Below are positions 36,739-50,506 of a stretch of DNA of 64,000 bases, piece by piece. The stretch comes from Asterella californica. Lineage: Eukaryota; Streptophyta; Marchantiopsida; Marchantiales; Aytoniaceae. Every line of letters starts with the position of its first letter. Within the stretch, counting starts at the first letter, position 1. The stretch covers positions 27,017,001 to 27,081,000 of the forward strand of contig JAYKYS010000008.1 in the NCBI GenBank assembly GCA_036924285.1, in the 5' to 3' direction. The notes under the pieces were generated by a model. It had not been told where the DNA came from. It did no database searches and saw only the letters and a program-made list of their open reading frames with translations. A program made the translations under genes and the position numbers.

Positions 36739-36950
36739 TACGATCTCCTAGGGTTTCCTAGGCTCACATGTTGACTTTGTATTGTTTTTATTTCTTCCAT
36801 TTGATTCTTTGGGTCTTCCGGGCTTGATATTCATTCATTCATTCATTCTCCACCATGTTGATGATATCAGCTTTGTTTCAAACCGGTAAACCACTTGTGT
36901 ACTTTAATTCGATGAATGTTCCACATCATAACTCTGAGGGTCAGGAATTG

Positions 36951-37765
36951 CTATTTGGAGGTATCTCGTTTCTTTTGAGTAATCACAGCACGTCCATCTC
37001 TCAAAAAAGCAACAAACCCTCCTTGTTGAGCTTCTTTTACCCTAGTGAGCTCCTTAAGCTTGGCTTCAGCTTGTAGCAGTGTAAGATCTGGATCCAACCA
37101 GATTTGCCTCCCCTTCAAGACATCTTTGTTAGCCATCGCTGTATCTTGTTGTCCTTGATCAGCAAACTTCGCGAGTATGGATTGAGGTTGTGAGCCCTTC
37201 TGTTCGATGCTATAAGCCTAAACTAGTACAAGCTTGTGAACATGAAGCGTATCAGCAAAGAAAGTGGTAGCAGCTTCTTTGATGTCTTCCTTGTCTATCT
37301 CTGGTAACCCAAAAATTCTCACGTTCTTCACCCTAGAGAGTTGGTTCTGCTTTTCATTCTCTTGCTCTTGGAAATAAGAGACTTGAGCCGCCTCTGCATA
37401 AGATTTCACCTTCATCTCTAACTTCTCAACAACCTCCTTGAAACCCTCGTTTACCACAACAGATTTCTCTCCAGAAGAGATTTCTTTGGTGGTGGTGGCT
37501 ACAACAGTTTGCATTTTCTTCAATGCATGAACATCTATGATAACGGCCGTAAGCGCATTCTTGTGTGAAACAAGCTCACGATGCAAATCTATAACTTCAA
37601 CAGATACCTCTTCCACCGCAGCAAGTACCTTATGAAGGAGTTGTTTAATCTCCTCCATCATCTACAACAGCAAAAAAAAAAATATTATATACAATATGCT
37701 ATTTTACACCTTTGAACATGCTCATTTACCTCACCAAATTCTGTAGCATGAGTCAACCTTTTCAT
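36951..37765 (-). pseudogene. LINE ORF1 remnant, unit 12
   Basis: Parts 37218-37661 and 36951-37136, TAG between, candidate first exon 37730-37765. Confidence 0.75.
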
Positions 37766-37778
37766 CGTCTTTCTGTTT

Positions 37779-39920
37779 GATGTTCTGAAATATCAAGAGA
37801 AGGTCTTTATAGTAAGAGACTTCAATGCCAGAATTCATACTTGTCAATTCACACAATTTTATGCTTCTCATCACTCTTCTATTCTAGAAAAGACGATGAT
37901 CTTATCTGATCTCGTATCTCTTTAGATACTTCCACAAATGACATGAAAGAGCATTTTCTAACTTTTGGATCGATTTGCAGTTTGAAAGTTTTGAACGGTA
38001 CATCTCATTTTCCTCATTCTAGTCAAAACACATACGTCTCTATGTATAGAACAAGCACAGTAGACTATCTCCTAGTCTCAGCTACTAATAGTTCTTCTAT
38101 TTTTCACGTTTGAAGTATTGGACCCCCAACTTGAATCAAATCATACTCCTTTGTTGTTCTCACTATCCTCGTCTAGCTTTTCTTTATCTTACAAACCAAA
38201 AGGATTTGGTGATAGCACCAATACCTCAAAGGTCCGTCTTGACCACCACAAAAGACATTTTTATCTTGATGCTCTTGAACACTTGATATCTACTACAAAG
38301 TGGAGCAATGATTTTGATATAGGGTTGGTAGGGTTGGTAGGGTTTAGACTAAACTCATGTTGATAGCGTTGATAGGGTTGATATGTGAGAGCTCGTTCAC
38401 AAGCAGGTTTTCGTCCTACCTTTAGCACCATTGATCATATCCTTTGTCTTCGTGTTGCTTGGGAGAAGTCAAAAGGAAATGGTAAATCTCTCTATGTTGC
38501 TTTTATCGACTACACAAAAGCTTTTGATAGGGTGCCTAGGAAGCTCTTATGGGACAGACTTGTTGCCATTGGTGTTCCTAAAGACATGATGGCAGCGGTT
38601 TCTAAACTCTATGAACGAGTTTATGTGAAGCTTACCTCGACACAATCAAAGGAGATCTTTAGCACTATTGGAGTCATTCAAGGTTGTCCTCTCTCCCCTA
38701 CTCTATTTGGTATCTTCATTGATGACGTGGAGAGATGTCTTGCTGAATTTGGAAGAGAAGGTGTGAAGTTGGGAATCTATATCATTCAAGCATTGATTTA
38801 TGCTGATGATATCATCCTTCTATCACGTGATCCTTTGAGTTTACAACGACATTTGGATGCTCTTGAGGTCTTTTGCAACAACATGCAGATGGAAGTGAAC
38901 CTTTCGAAGTCCAAGGTGATGGTGGTGGGTTCAAAAGTGCGCCATTCTTTTCTCTACAAGGGCCAAGTTTTACAACAAGTGGAGAGTTACAAGTACTTGG
39001 GCATTGACTTCTCTCATAACTACAGTTGGGCTTTGTGCATTCATAAGAGAGTTGAAGCTGGTTACAAAGCTTTGTACTCTCTTTTGAATCGTTGTCGACG
39101 TGCTCATCTCTTAGCATGGGATTTGAGAAAGTTTGTCTTCAGGAGTTTGGTTTTGCCTGTGATACTTTATGGTGTTCAAGTGTGGGGGCCTGGTGCAAGG
39201 AAAGGAGCTTGGGAATGTATCGAGAAGGTTCAAAAAGTGTTCTTACAAGTGGAGCTTGGTGTAAGATGCCAAACACCATATGCTATGCTCCTTGCTGAAT
39301 CTGGTTGCTTATCCGTGGAAGCAGAAGCTCTTTACTTCAATATCATTTATGTCTCAAGAGTGAGATCCCTTGGAGAGACGAGATTACCTTGTCAAGCTCT
39401 AAGAGCTACATTCTTATTCGGTTGGTATGCTGATGTGGTGGCTTGGTGTGGAAAATGGAACATTTTTTAACGTGATTTTGACCTTCCACCTATTGCTCTT
39501 CGGGAGTTGATTCAGAAAAGGTTTTTACATGCTATATGGTCTCAATCCAAGACAAAGATGGCTTACTATCAACAGCATGTCAATCCCATGTTGGTGTATT
39601 GTGAACAAGAGTACCTCCGGGCACCTATTTCAATCTCTCTTTGGCATATCATCGCTCAGCACCGCACTAGCTCTCATAGACTTGGCATTAAGGAAGGGCG
39701 TTGGTTAAACATTGTTAGGAGTGAACGGCTTTGTAGACTTTGTGATCAGATAGAGGATGAGGATCATGTATTCATTGTATGTCCCTTGTATGATGAGATT
39801 AGATGTAGACATAAGATAGTTGCTAGTGATTTCTATACACTTTTACAGATGTCAGCTCTCCCACTAGGGCTTTATATTAGAGATATAGTTTCTTGTCGTA
39901 CCAATGCTCTTTTGCATTGA
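37779..39920 (+). pseudogene. LINE ORF2 remnant, unit 12
   Basis: RT 38385-39470 with TAA, zinc knuckle 39507-39920 (Ile69). Confidence 0.88.
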
Positions 39921-40132
39921 TACGATCTCCTAGGGTTTCCTAGGCTCACATGTTGACTTTGTATTGTTTTTATTTCTTCCATTTGATTCTTTGGGTCTTC
40001 CGGGCTTGATATTCATTCATTCATTCATTCTCCACCATGTTGATGATATCAGCTTTGTTTCAAACCGGTAAACCACTTGTGTACTTTAATTCGATGAATG
40101 TTCCACATCATAACTCTGAGGGTCAGGAATTG

Positions 40133-40947
40133 CTATTTGGAGGTATCTCGTTTCTTTTGAGTAATCACAGCACGTCCATCTCTCAAAAAAGCAACAAACC
40201 CTCCTTGTTGAGCTTCTTTTACCCTAGTGAGCTCCTTAAGCTTGGCTTCAGCTTGTAGCAGTGTAAGATCTGGATCCAACCAGATTTGCCTCCCCTTCAA
40301 GACATCTTTGTTAGCCATCGCTGTATCTTGTTGTCCTTGATCAGCAAACTTCGCGAGTATGGATTGAGGTTGTGAGCCCTTCTGTTCGATGCTATAAGCC
40401 TAAACTAGTACAAGCTTGTGAACATGAAGCGTATCAGCAAAGAAAGTGGTAGCAGCTTCTTTGATGTCTTCCTTGTCTATCTCTGGTAACCCAACAATTC
40501 TCACGTTCTTCACCCTAGAGAGTTGGTTCTGCTTTTCATTCTCTTGCTCTTGGAAATAAGAGACTTGAGCCGCCTCTGCATAAGATTTCACCTTCATCTC
40601 TAACTTCTCAACAACCTCCTTGAAACCCTCGTTTACCACAACAGATTTCTCCCCAGAAGAGATTTCTTTGGTGGTGGTGGCTACAACAGTTTGCATTTTC
40701 TTCAATGCATGAACATCTATGATAACGGCCGTAAGCGCATTCTTGTGTGAAACAAGCTCACGATGCAAATCTATAACTTCAACAGATACCTCTTCCACCG
40801 CAGCAAGTACCTTATGAAGGAGTTGTTTAATCTCCTCCATCATCTACAACAGCAAAAAAAATAATATTATATACAATATGCTATTTTACACCTTTGAACA
40901 TGCTCATTTACCTCACCAAATTCTGTAGCATGAGTCAACCTTTTCAT
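40133..40947 (-). pseudogene. LINE ORF1 remnant, unit 13 (NVRIVGLPE variant)
   Basis: Parts 40400-40843 and 40133-40318, TAG between, candidate first exon 40912-40947. The RRM-like motif reads NVRIVGLPE instead of NVRIFGLPE. Confidence 0.75.
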
Positions 40948-40960
40948 CGTCTTTCTGTTT

Positions 40961-43102
40961 GATGTTCTGAAATATCAAGAGAAGGTCTTTATAGTAAGAG
41001 ACTTCAATGCCAGAATTCATACTTGTCAATTCACACAATTTTATGCTTCTCATCACTCTTCTATTCTAGAAAAGACGATGATCTTATCTGATCTCGTATC
41101 TCTTTAGATACTTCCACAAATGACATGAAAGAGCATTTTCTAACTTTTGGATCGATTTGCAGTTTGAAAGTTTTGAACGGTACATCTCATTTTCCTCATT
41201 CTAGTCAAAACACATACGTCTCTATGTATAGAACAAGCACAGTAGACTATCTCCTAGTCTCAGCTACTAATAGTTCTTCTATTTTTCACGTTTGAAGTAT
41301 TGGACCCCCAACTTGAATCAAATCATACTCCTTTGTTGTTCTCACTATCCTCGTCTAGCTTTTCTTTATCTTACAAACCAAAAGGATTTGGTGATAGCAC
41401 CAATACCTCAAAGGTCCGTCTTGACCACCACAAAAGACATTTTTATCTTGATGCTCTTGAACACTTGATATCTACTACAAAGTGGAGCAATGATTTTGAT
41501 ATAGGGTTGGTAGGGTTGGTAGGGTTTAGACTAAACTCATGTTGATAGCGTTGATAGAGTTGATATGTGAGAGCTCGTTCACAAGCAGGTTTTCGTCCTA
41601 CCTTTAGCACCATTGATCATATCCTTTGTCTTCGTGTTGCTTGGGAGAAGTCAAAAGGAAATGGTAAATCTCTCTATGTTGCTTTTATCGACTACACAAA
41701 AGCTTTTGATAGGGTGCCTAGGAAGCTCTTATGGGACAGACTTGTTGCCATTGGTGTTCCTAAAGACATGATGGCAGCGGTTTCTAAACTCTATGAACGA
41801 GTTTATGTGAAGCTTACCTCGACACAATCAAAGGAGATCTTTAGCACTATTGGAGTCATTCAAGGTTGTCCTCTCTCCCCTACTCTATTTGGTATCTTCA
41901 TTGATGACGTGGAGAGATGTCTTGCTGAATTTGGAAGAGAAGGTGTGAAGTTGGGAATCTATATCATTCAAGCATTGATTTATGCTGATGATATCATCCT
42001 TCTATCACGTGATCCTTTGAGTTTACAACGACATTTGGATGCTCTTGAGGTCTTTTGCAACAACATGCAGATGGAAGTGAACCTTTCGAAGTCCAAGGTG
42101 ATGGTGGTGGGTTCAAAAGTGCGCCATTCTTTTCTCTACAAGGGCCAAGTTTTACAACAAGTGGAGAGTTACAAGTACTTGGGCATTGACTTCTCTCATA
42201 ACTACAGTTGGGCTTTGTGCATTCATAAGAGAGTTGAAGCTGGTTACAAAGCTTTGTACTCTCTTTTGAATCGTTGTCGACGTGCTCATCTCTTAGCATG
42301 GGATTTGAGAAAGTTTGTCTTCAGGAGTTTGGTTTTGCCTGTGATACTTTATGGTGTTCAAGTGTGGGGGCCTGGTGCAAGGAAAGGAGCTTGGGAATGT
42401 ATCGAGAAGGTTCAAAAAGTGTTCTTACAAGTGGAGCTTGGTGTAAGATGCCAAACACCATATGCTATGCTCCTTGCTGAATCTGGTTGCTTATCCGTGG
42501 AAGCAGAAGCTCTTTACTTCAATATCATTTATGTCTCAAGAGTGAGATCCCTTGGAGAGACGAGATTACCTTGTCAAGCTCTAAGAGCTACATTCTTATT
42601 CGGTTGGTATGCTGATGTGGTGGCTTGGTGTGGAAAATGGAACATTTTTTAACGTGATTTTGACCTTCCACCTATTGCTCTTCGGGAGTTGATTCAGAAA
42701 AGGTTTTTACATGCTATATGGTCTCAATCCAAGACAAAGATGGCTTACTATCAACAGCATGTCAATCCCATGTTGGTGTATTGTGAACAAGAGTACCTCC
42801 GGGCACCTATTTCAATCTCTCTTTGGCATATCATCGCTCAGCACCGCACTAGCTCTCATAGACTTGGCATTAAGGAAGGGCGTTGGTTAAACATTGTTAG
42901 GAGTGAACGGCTTTGTAGACTTTGTGATCAGATAGAGGATGAGGATCATGTATTCATTGTATGTCCCTTGTATGATGAGATTAGATGTAGACATAAGATA
43001 GTTGCTAGTGATTTCTATACACTTTTACAGATGTCAGCTCTCCCACTAGGGCTTTATATTAGAGATATAGTTTCTTGTCGTACCAATGCTCTTTTGCATT
43101 GA
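40961..43102 (+). pseudogene. LINE ORF2 remnant, unit 13
   Basis: RT 41567-42652 with TAA, zinc knuckle 42689-43102 (Ile69). Confidence 0.88.
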
Positions 43103-43314
43103 TACGATCTCCTAGGGTTTCCTAGGCTCACATGTTGACTTTGTATTGTTTTTATTTCTTCCATTTGATTCTTTGGGTCTTCCGGGCTTGATATTCATTC
43201 ATTCATTCATTCTCCACCATGTTGATGATATCAGCTTTGTTTCAAACCGGTAAACCACTTGTGTACTTTAATTCGATGAATGTTCCACATCATAACTCTG
43301 AGGGTCAGGAATTG

Positions 43315-44129
43315 CTATTTGGAGGTATCTCGTTTCTTTTGAGTAATCACAGCACGTCCATCTCTCAAAAAAGCAACAAACCCTCCTTGTTGAGCTTCTT
43401 TTACCCTAGTGAGCTCCTTAAGCTTGGCTTCAGCTTGTAGCAGTGTAAGATCTGGATCCAACCAGATTTGCCTCCCCTTCAAGACATCTTTGTTAGCCAT
43501 CGCTGTATCTTGTTGTCCTTGATCAGCAAACTTCGCGAGTATGGATTGAGGTTGTGAGCCCTTCTGTTCGATGCTATAAGCCTAAACTAGTACAAGCTTG
43601 TGAACATGAAGCGTATCAGCAAAGAAAGTGGTAGCAGCTTCTTTGATGTCTTCCTTGTCTATCTCTGGTAACCCAACAATTCTCACGTTCTTCACCCTAG
43701 AGAGTTGGTTCTGCTTTTCATTCTCTTGCTCTTGGAAATAAGAGACTTGAGCCGCCTCTGCATAAGATTTCACCTTCATCTCTAACTTCTCAACAACCTC
43801 CTTGAAACCCTCGTTTACCACAACAGATTTCTCCCCAGAAGAGATTTCTTTGGTGGTGGTGGCTACAACAGTTTGCATTTTCTTCAATGCATGAACATCT
43901 ATGATAACGGCCGTAAGCGCATTCTTGTGTGAAACAAGCTCACGATGCAAATCTATAACTTCAACAGATACCTCTTCCACCGCAGCAAGTACCTTATGAA
44001 GGAGTTGTTTAATCTCCTCCATCATCTACAACAGCAAAAAAAATAATATTATATACAATATGCTATTTTACACCTTTGAACATGCTCATTTACCTCACCA
44101 AATTCTGTAGCATGAGTCAACCTTTTCAT
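43315..44129 (-). pseudogene. LINE ORF1 remnant, unit 14 (NVRIVGLPE variant)
   Basis: Parts 43582-44025 and 43315-43500, TAG between, candidate first exon 44094-44129. Confidence 0.75.
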
Positions 44130-44142
44130 CGTCTTTCTGTTT

Positions 44143-46284
44143 GATGTTCTGAAATATCAAGAGAAGGTCTTTATAGTAAGAGACTTCAATGCCAGAATTC
44201 ATACTTGTCAATTCACACAATTTTATGCTTCTCATCACTCTTCTATTCTAGAAAAGACGATGATCTTATCTGATCTCGTATCTCTTTAGATACTTCCACA
44301 AATGACATGAAAGAGCATTTTCTAACTTTTGGATCGATTTGCAGTTTGAAAGTTTTGAACGGTACATCTCATTTTCCTCATTCTAGTCAAAACACATACG
44401 TCTCTATGTATAGAACAAGCACAGTAGACTATCTCCTAGTCTCAGCTACTAATAGTTCTTCTATTTTTCACGTTTGAAGTATTGGACCCCCAACTTGAAT
44501 CAAATCATACTCCTTTGTTGTTCTCACTATCCTCGTCTAGCTTTTCTTTATCTTACAAACCAAAAGGATTTGGTGATAGCACCAATACCTCAAAGGTCCG
44601 TCTTGACCACCACAAAAGACATTTTTATCTTGATGCTCTTGAACACTTGATATCTACTACAAAGTGGAGCAATGATTTTGATATAGGGTTGGTAGGGTTG
44701 GTAGGGTTTAGACTAAACTCATGTTGATAGCGTTGATAGGGTTGATATGTGAGAGCTCGTTCACAAGCAGGTTTTCGTCCTACCTTTAGCACCATTGATC
44801 ATATCCTTTGTCTTCGTGTTGCTTGGGAGAAGTCAAAAGGAAATGGTAAATCTCTCTATGTTGCTTTTATCGACTACACAAAAGCTTTTGATAGGGTGCC
44901 TAGGAAGCTCTTATGGGACAGACTTGTTGCCATTGGTGTTCCTAAAGACATGATGGCAGCGGTTTCTAAACTCTATGAACGAGTTTATGTGAAGCTTACC
45001 TCGACACAATCAAAGGAGATCTTTAGCACTATTGGAGTCATTCAAGGTTGTCCTCTCTCCCCTACTCTATTTGGTATCTTCATTGATGACGTGGAGAGAT
45101 GTCTTGCTGAATTTGGAAGAGAAGGTGTGAAGTTGGGAATCTATATCATTCAAGCATTGATTTATGCTGATGATATCATCCTTCTATCACGTGATCCTTT
45201 GAGTTTACAACGACATTTGGATGCTCTTGAGGTCTTTTGCAACAACATGCAGATGGAAGTGAACCTTTCGAAGTCCAAGGTGATGGTGGTGGGTTCAAAA
45301 GTGCGCCATTCTTTTCTCTACAAGGGCCAAGTTTTACAACAAGTGGAGAGTTACAAGTACTTGGGCATTGACTTCTCTCATAACTACAGTTGGGCTTTGT
45401 GCATTCATAAGAGAGTTGAAGCTGGTTACAAAGCTTTGTACTCTCTTTTGAATCGTTGTCGACGTGCTCATCTCTTAGCATGGGATTTGAGAAAGTTTGT
45501 CTTCAGGAGTTTGGTTTTGCCTGTGATACTTTATGGTGTTCAAGTGTGGGGGCCTGGTGCAAGGAAAGGAGCTTGGGAATGTATCGAGAAGGTTCAAAAA
45601 GTGTTCTTACAAGTGGAGCTTGGTGTAAGATGCCAAACACCATATGCTATGCTCCTTGCTGAATCTGGTTGCTTATCCGTGGAAGCAGAAGCTCTTTACT
45701 TCAATATCATTTATGTCTCAAGAGTGAGATCCCTTGGAGAGACGAGATTACCTTGTCAAGCTCTAAGAGCTACATTCTTATTCGGTTGGTATGCTGATGT
45801 GGTGGCTTGGTGTGGAAAATGGAACATTTTTTAACGTGATTTTGACCTTCCACCTATTGCTCTTCGGGAGTTGATTCAGAAAAGGTTTTTACATGCTATA
45901 TGGTCTCAATCCAAGACAAAGATGGCTTACTATCAACAGCATGTCAATCCCATGTTGGTGTATTGTGAACAAGAGTACCTCCGGGCACCTATTTCAATCT
46001 CTCTTTGGCATATCATCGCTCAGCACCGCACTAGCTCTCATAGACTTGGCATTAAGGAAGGGCGTTGGTTAAACATTGTTAGGAGTGAACGGCTTTGTAG
46101 ACTTTGTGATCAGATAGAGGATGAGGATCATGTATTCATTGTATGTCCCTTGTATGATGAGATTAGATGTAGACATAAGATAGTTGCTAGTGATTTCTAT
46201 ACACTTTTACAGATGTCAGCTCTCCCACTAGGGCTTTATATTAGAGATATAGTTTCTTGTCGTACCAATGCTCTTTTGCATTGA
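44143..46284 (+). pseudogene. LINE ORF2 remnant, unit 14
   Basis: RT 44749-45834 with TAA, zinc knuckle 45871-46284 (Ile69). Confidence 0.88.
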
Positions 46285-46496
46285 TACGATCTCCTAGGGT
46301 TTCCTAGGCTCACATGTTGACTTTGTATTGTTTTTATTTCTTCCATTTGATTCTTTGGGTCTTCCGGGCTTGATATTCATTCATTCATTCATTCTCCACC
46401 ATGTTGATGATATCAGCTTTGTTTCAAACCGGTAAACCACTTGTGTACTTTAATTCGATGAATGTTCCACATCATAACTCTGAGGGTCAGGAATTG

Positions 46497-47311
46497 CTAT
46501 TTGGAGGTATCTCGTTTCTTTTGAGTAATCACAGCACGTCCATCTCTCAAAAAAGCAACAAACCCTCCTTGTTGAGCTTCTTTTACCCTAGTGAGCTCCT
46601 TAAGCTTGGCTTCAGCTTGTAGCAGTGTAAGATCTGGATCCAACCAGATTTGCCTCCCCTTCAAGACATCTTTGTTAGCCATCGCTGTATCTTGTTGTCC
46701 TTGATCAGCAAACTTCGCGAGTATGGATTGAGGTTGTGAGCCCTTCTGTTCGATGCTATAAGCCTAAACTAGTACAAGCTTGTGAACATGAAGCGTATCA
46801 GCAAAGAAAGTGGTAGCAGCTTCTTTGATGTCTTCCTTGTCTATCTCTGGTAACCCAAAAATTCTCACGTTCTTCACCCTAGAGAGTTGGTTCTGCTTTT
46901 CATTCTCTTGCTCTTGGAAATAAGAGACTTGAGCCGCCTCTGCATAAGATTTCACCTTCATCTCTAACTTCTCAACAACCTCCTTGAAACCCTCGTTTAC
47001 CACAACAGATTTCTCCCCAGAAGAGATTTCTTTGGTGGTGGTGGCTACAACAGTTTGCATTTTCTTCAATGCATGAACATCTATGATAACGGCCGTAAGC
47101 GCATTCTTGTGTGAAACAAGCTCACGATGCAAATCTATAACTTCAACAGATACCTCTTCCACCGCAGCAAGTACCTTATGAAGGAGTTGTTTAATCTCCT
47201 CCATCATCTACAACAGCAAAAAAAATAATATTATATACAATATGCTATTTTACACCTTTGAACATGCTCATTTACCTCACCAAATTCTGTAGCATGAGTC
47301 AACCTTTTCAT
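46497..47311 (-). pseudogene. LINE ORF1 remnant, unit 15
   Basis: Parts 46764-47207 and 46497-46682, TAG between, candidate first exon 47276-47311. Confidence 0.75.
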
Positions 47312-47324
47312 CGTCTTTCTGTTT

Positions 47325-49466
47325 GATGTTCTGAAATATCAAGAGAAGGTCTTTATAGTAAGAGACTTCAATGCCAGAATTCATACTTGTCAATTCACAC
47401 AATTTTATGCTTCTCATCACTCTTCTATTCTAGAAAAGACGATGATCTTATCTGATCTCGTATCTCTTTAGATACTTCCACAAATGACATGAAAGAGCAT
47501 TTTCTAACTTTTGGATCGATTTGCAGTTTGAAAGTTTTGAACGGTACATCTCATTTTCCTCATTCTAGTCAAAACACATACGTCTCTATGTATAGAACAA
47601 GCACAGTAGACTATCTCCTAGTCTCAGCTACTAATAGTTCTTCTATTTTTCACGTTTGAAGTATTGGACCCCCAACTTGAATCAAATCATACTCCTTTGT
47701 TGTTCTCACTATCCTCGTCTAGCTTTTCTTTATCTTACAAACCAAAAGGATTTGGTGATAGCACCAATACCTCAAAGGTCCGTCTTGACCACCACAAAAG
47801 ACATTTTTATCTTGATGCTCTTGAACACTTGATATCTACTACAAAGTGGAGCAATGATTTTGATATAGGGTTGGTAGGGTTGGTAGGGTTTAGACTAAAC
47901 TCATGTTGATAGCGTTGATAGGGTTGATATGTGAGAGCTCGTTCACAAGCAGGTTTTCGTCCTACCTTTAGCACCATTGATCATATCCTTTGTCTTCGTG
48001 TTGCTTGGGAGAAGTCAAAAGGAAATGGTAAATCTCTCTATGTTGCTTTTATCGACTACACAAAAGCTTTTGATAGGGTGCCTAGGAAGCTCTTATGGGA
48101 CAGACTTGTTGCCATTGGTGTTCCTAAAGACATGATGGCAGCGGTTTCTAAACTCTATGAACGAGTTTATGTGAAGCTTACCTCGACACAATCAAAGGAG
48201 ATCTTTAGCACTATTGGAGTCATTCAAGGTTGTCCTCTCTCCCCTACTCTATTTGGTATCTTCATTGATGACGTGGAGAGATGTCTTGCTGAATTTGGAA
48301 GAGAAGGTGTGAAGTTGGGAATCTATATCATTCAAGCATTGATTTATGCTGATGATATCATCCTTCTATCACGTGATCCTTTGAGTTTACAACGACATTT
48401 GGATGCTCTTGAGGTCTTTTGCAACAACATGCAGATGGAAGTGAACCTTTCGAAGTCCAAGGTGATGGTGGTGGGTTCAAAAGTGCGCCATTCTTTTCTC
48501 TACAAGGGCCAAGTTTTACAACAAGTGGAGAGTTACAAGTACTTGGGCATTGACTTCTCTCATAACTACAGTTGGGCTTTGTGCATTCATAAGAGAGTTG
48601 AAGCTGGTTACAAAGCTTTGTACTCTCTTTTGAATCGTTGTCGACGTGCTCATCTCTTAGCATGGGATTTGAGAAAGTTTGTCTTCAGGAGTTTGGTTTT
48701 GCCTGTGATACTTTATGGTGTTCAAGTGTGGGGGCCTGGTGCAAGGAAAGGAGCTTGGGAATGTATCGAGAAGGTTCAAAAAGTGTTCTTACAAGTGGAG
48801 CTTGGTGTAAGATGCCAAACACCATATGCTATGCTCCTTGCTGAATCTGGTTGCTTATCCGTGGAAGCAGAAGCTCTTTACTTCAATATCATTTATGTCT
48901 CAAGAGTGAGATCCCTTGGAGAGACGAGATTACCTTGTCAAGCTCTAAGAGCTACATTCTTATTCGGTTGGTATGCTGATGTGGTGGCTTGGTGTGGAAA
49001 ATGGAACATTTTTTAACGTGATTTTGACCTTCCACCTATTGCTCTTCGGGAGTTGATTCAGAAAAGGTTTTTACATGCTATATGGTCTCAATCCAAGACA
49101 AAGATGGCTTACTATCAACAGCATGTCAATCCCATGTTGGTGTATTGTGAACAAGAGTACCTCCGGGCACCTATTTCAATCTCTCTTTGGCATATCATCG
49201 CTCAGCACCGCACTAGCTCTCATAGACTTGGCATTAAGGAAGGGCGTTGGTTAAACATTGTTAGGAGTGAACGGCTTTGTAGACTTTGTGATCAGATAGA
49301 GGATGAGGATCATGTATTCATTGTATGTCCCTTGTATGATGAGATTAGATGTAGACATAAGATAGTTGCTAGTGATTTCTATACACTTTTACAGATGTCA
49401 GCTCTCCCACTAGGGCTTTATATTAGAGATATAGTTTCTTGTCGTACCAATGCTCTTTTGCATTGA
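47325..49466 (+). pseudogene. LINE ORF2 remnant, unit 15
   Basis: RT 47931-49016 with TAA, zinc knuckle 49053-49466 (Ile69). Confidence 0.88.
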
Positions 49467-49678
49467 TACGATCTCCTAGGGTTTCCTAGGCTCACATGTT
49501 GACTTTGTATTGTTTTTATTTCTTCCATTTGATTCTTTGGGTCTTCCGGGCTTGATATTCATTCATTCATTCATTCTCCACCATGTTGATGATATCAGCT
49601 TTGTTTCAAACCGGTAAACCACTTGTGTACTTTAATTCGATGAATGTTCCACATCATAACTCTGAGGGTCAGGAATTG

Positions 49679-50493
49679 CTATTTGGAGGTATCTCGTTTC
49701 TTTTGAGTAATCACAGCACGTCCATCTCTCAAAAAAGCAACAAACCCTCCTTGTTGAGCTTCTTTTACCCTAGTGAGCTCCTTAAGCTTGGCTTCAGCTT
49801 GTAGCAGTGTAAGATCTGGATCCAACCAGATTTGCCTCCCCTTCAAGACATCTTTGTTAGCCATCGCTGTATCTTGTTGTCCTTGATCAGCAAACTTCGC
49901 GAGTATGGATTGAGGTTGTGAGCCCTTCTGTTCGATGCTATAAGCCTAAACTAGTACAAGCTTGTGAACATGAAGCGTATCAGCAAAGAAAGTGGTAGCA
50001 GCTTCTTTGATGTCTTCCTTGTCTATCTCTGGTAACCCAAAAATTCTCACGTTCTTCACCCTAGAGAGTTGGTTCTGCTTTTCATTCTCTTGCTCTTGGA
50101 AATAAGAGACTTGAGCCGCCTCTGCATAAGATTTCACCTTCATCTCTAACTTCTCAACAACCTCCTTGAAACCCTCGTTTACCACAACAGATTTCTCCCC
50201 AGAAGAGATTTCTTTGGTGGTGGTGGCTACAACAGTTTGCATTTTCTTCAATGCATGAACATCTATGATAACGGCCGTAAGCGCATTCTTGTGTGAAACA
50301 AGCTCACGATGCAAATCTATAACTTCAACAGATACCTCTTCCACCGCAGCAAGTACCTTATGAAGGAGTTGTTTAATCTCCTCCATCATCTACAACAGCA
50401 AAAAAAATAATATTATATACAATATGCTATTTTACACCTTTGAACATGCTCATTTACCTCACCAAATTCTGTAGCATGAGTCAACCTTTTCAT
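49679..50493 (-). pseudogene. LINE ORF1 remnant, unit 16
   Basis: Parts 49946-50389 and 49679-49864, TAG between, candidate first exon 50458-50493. Confidence 0.75.
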
Positions 50494-50506
50494 CGTCTTT
50501 CTGTTT

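Larger units (their letters stand above)
33667..36848 (+). repeat. Array unit 11
   Basis: Full-length; I noticed no private variant. Confidence 0.95.
36849..40030 (+). repeat. Array unit 12
   Basis: Full-length. T at 37470 is a private silent change in ORF1; A for T at 37690 in the intron-like tract. Confidence 0.95.
40031..43212 (+). repeat. Array unit 13
   Basis: Full-length. C at 40495 (ORF1 Phe117 to Val) is shared with units 14 and 17; A at 41558 in the stop-cluster scar is private. Confidence 0.95.
43213..46394 (+). repeat. Array unit 14
   Basis: Full-length, with C at 43677 (ORF1 Val117). Confidence 0.95.
46395..49576 (+). repeat. Array unit 15
   Basis: Full-length; no private variant noticed. 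ORF1 has the common Phe117, unlike unit 14. Confidence 0.95.
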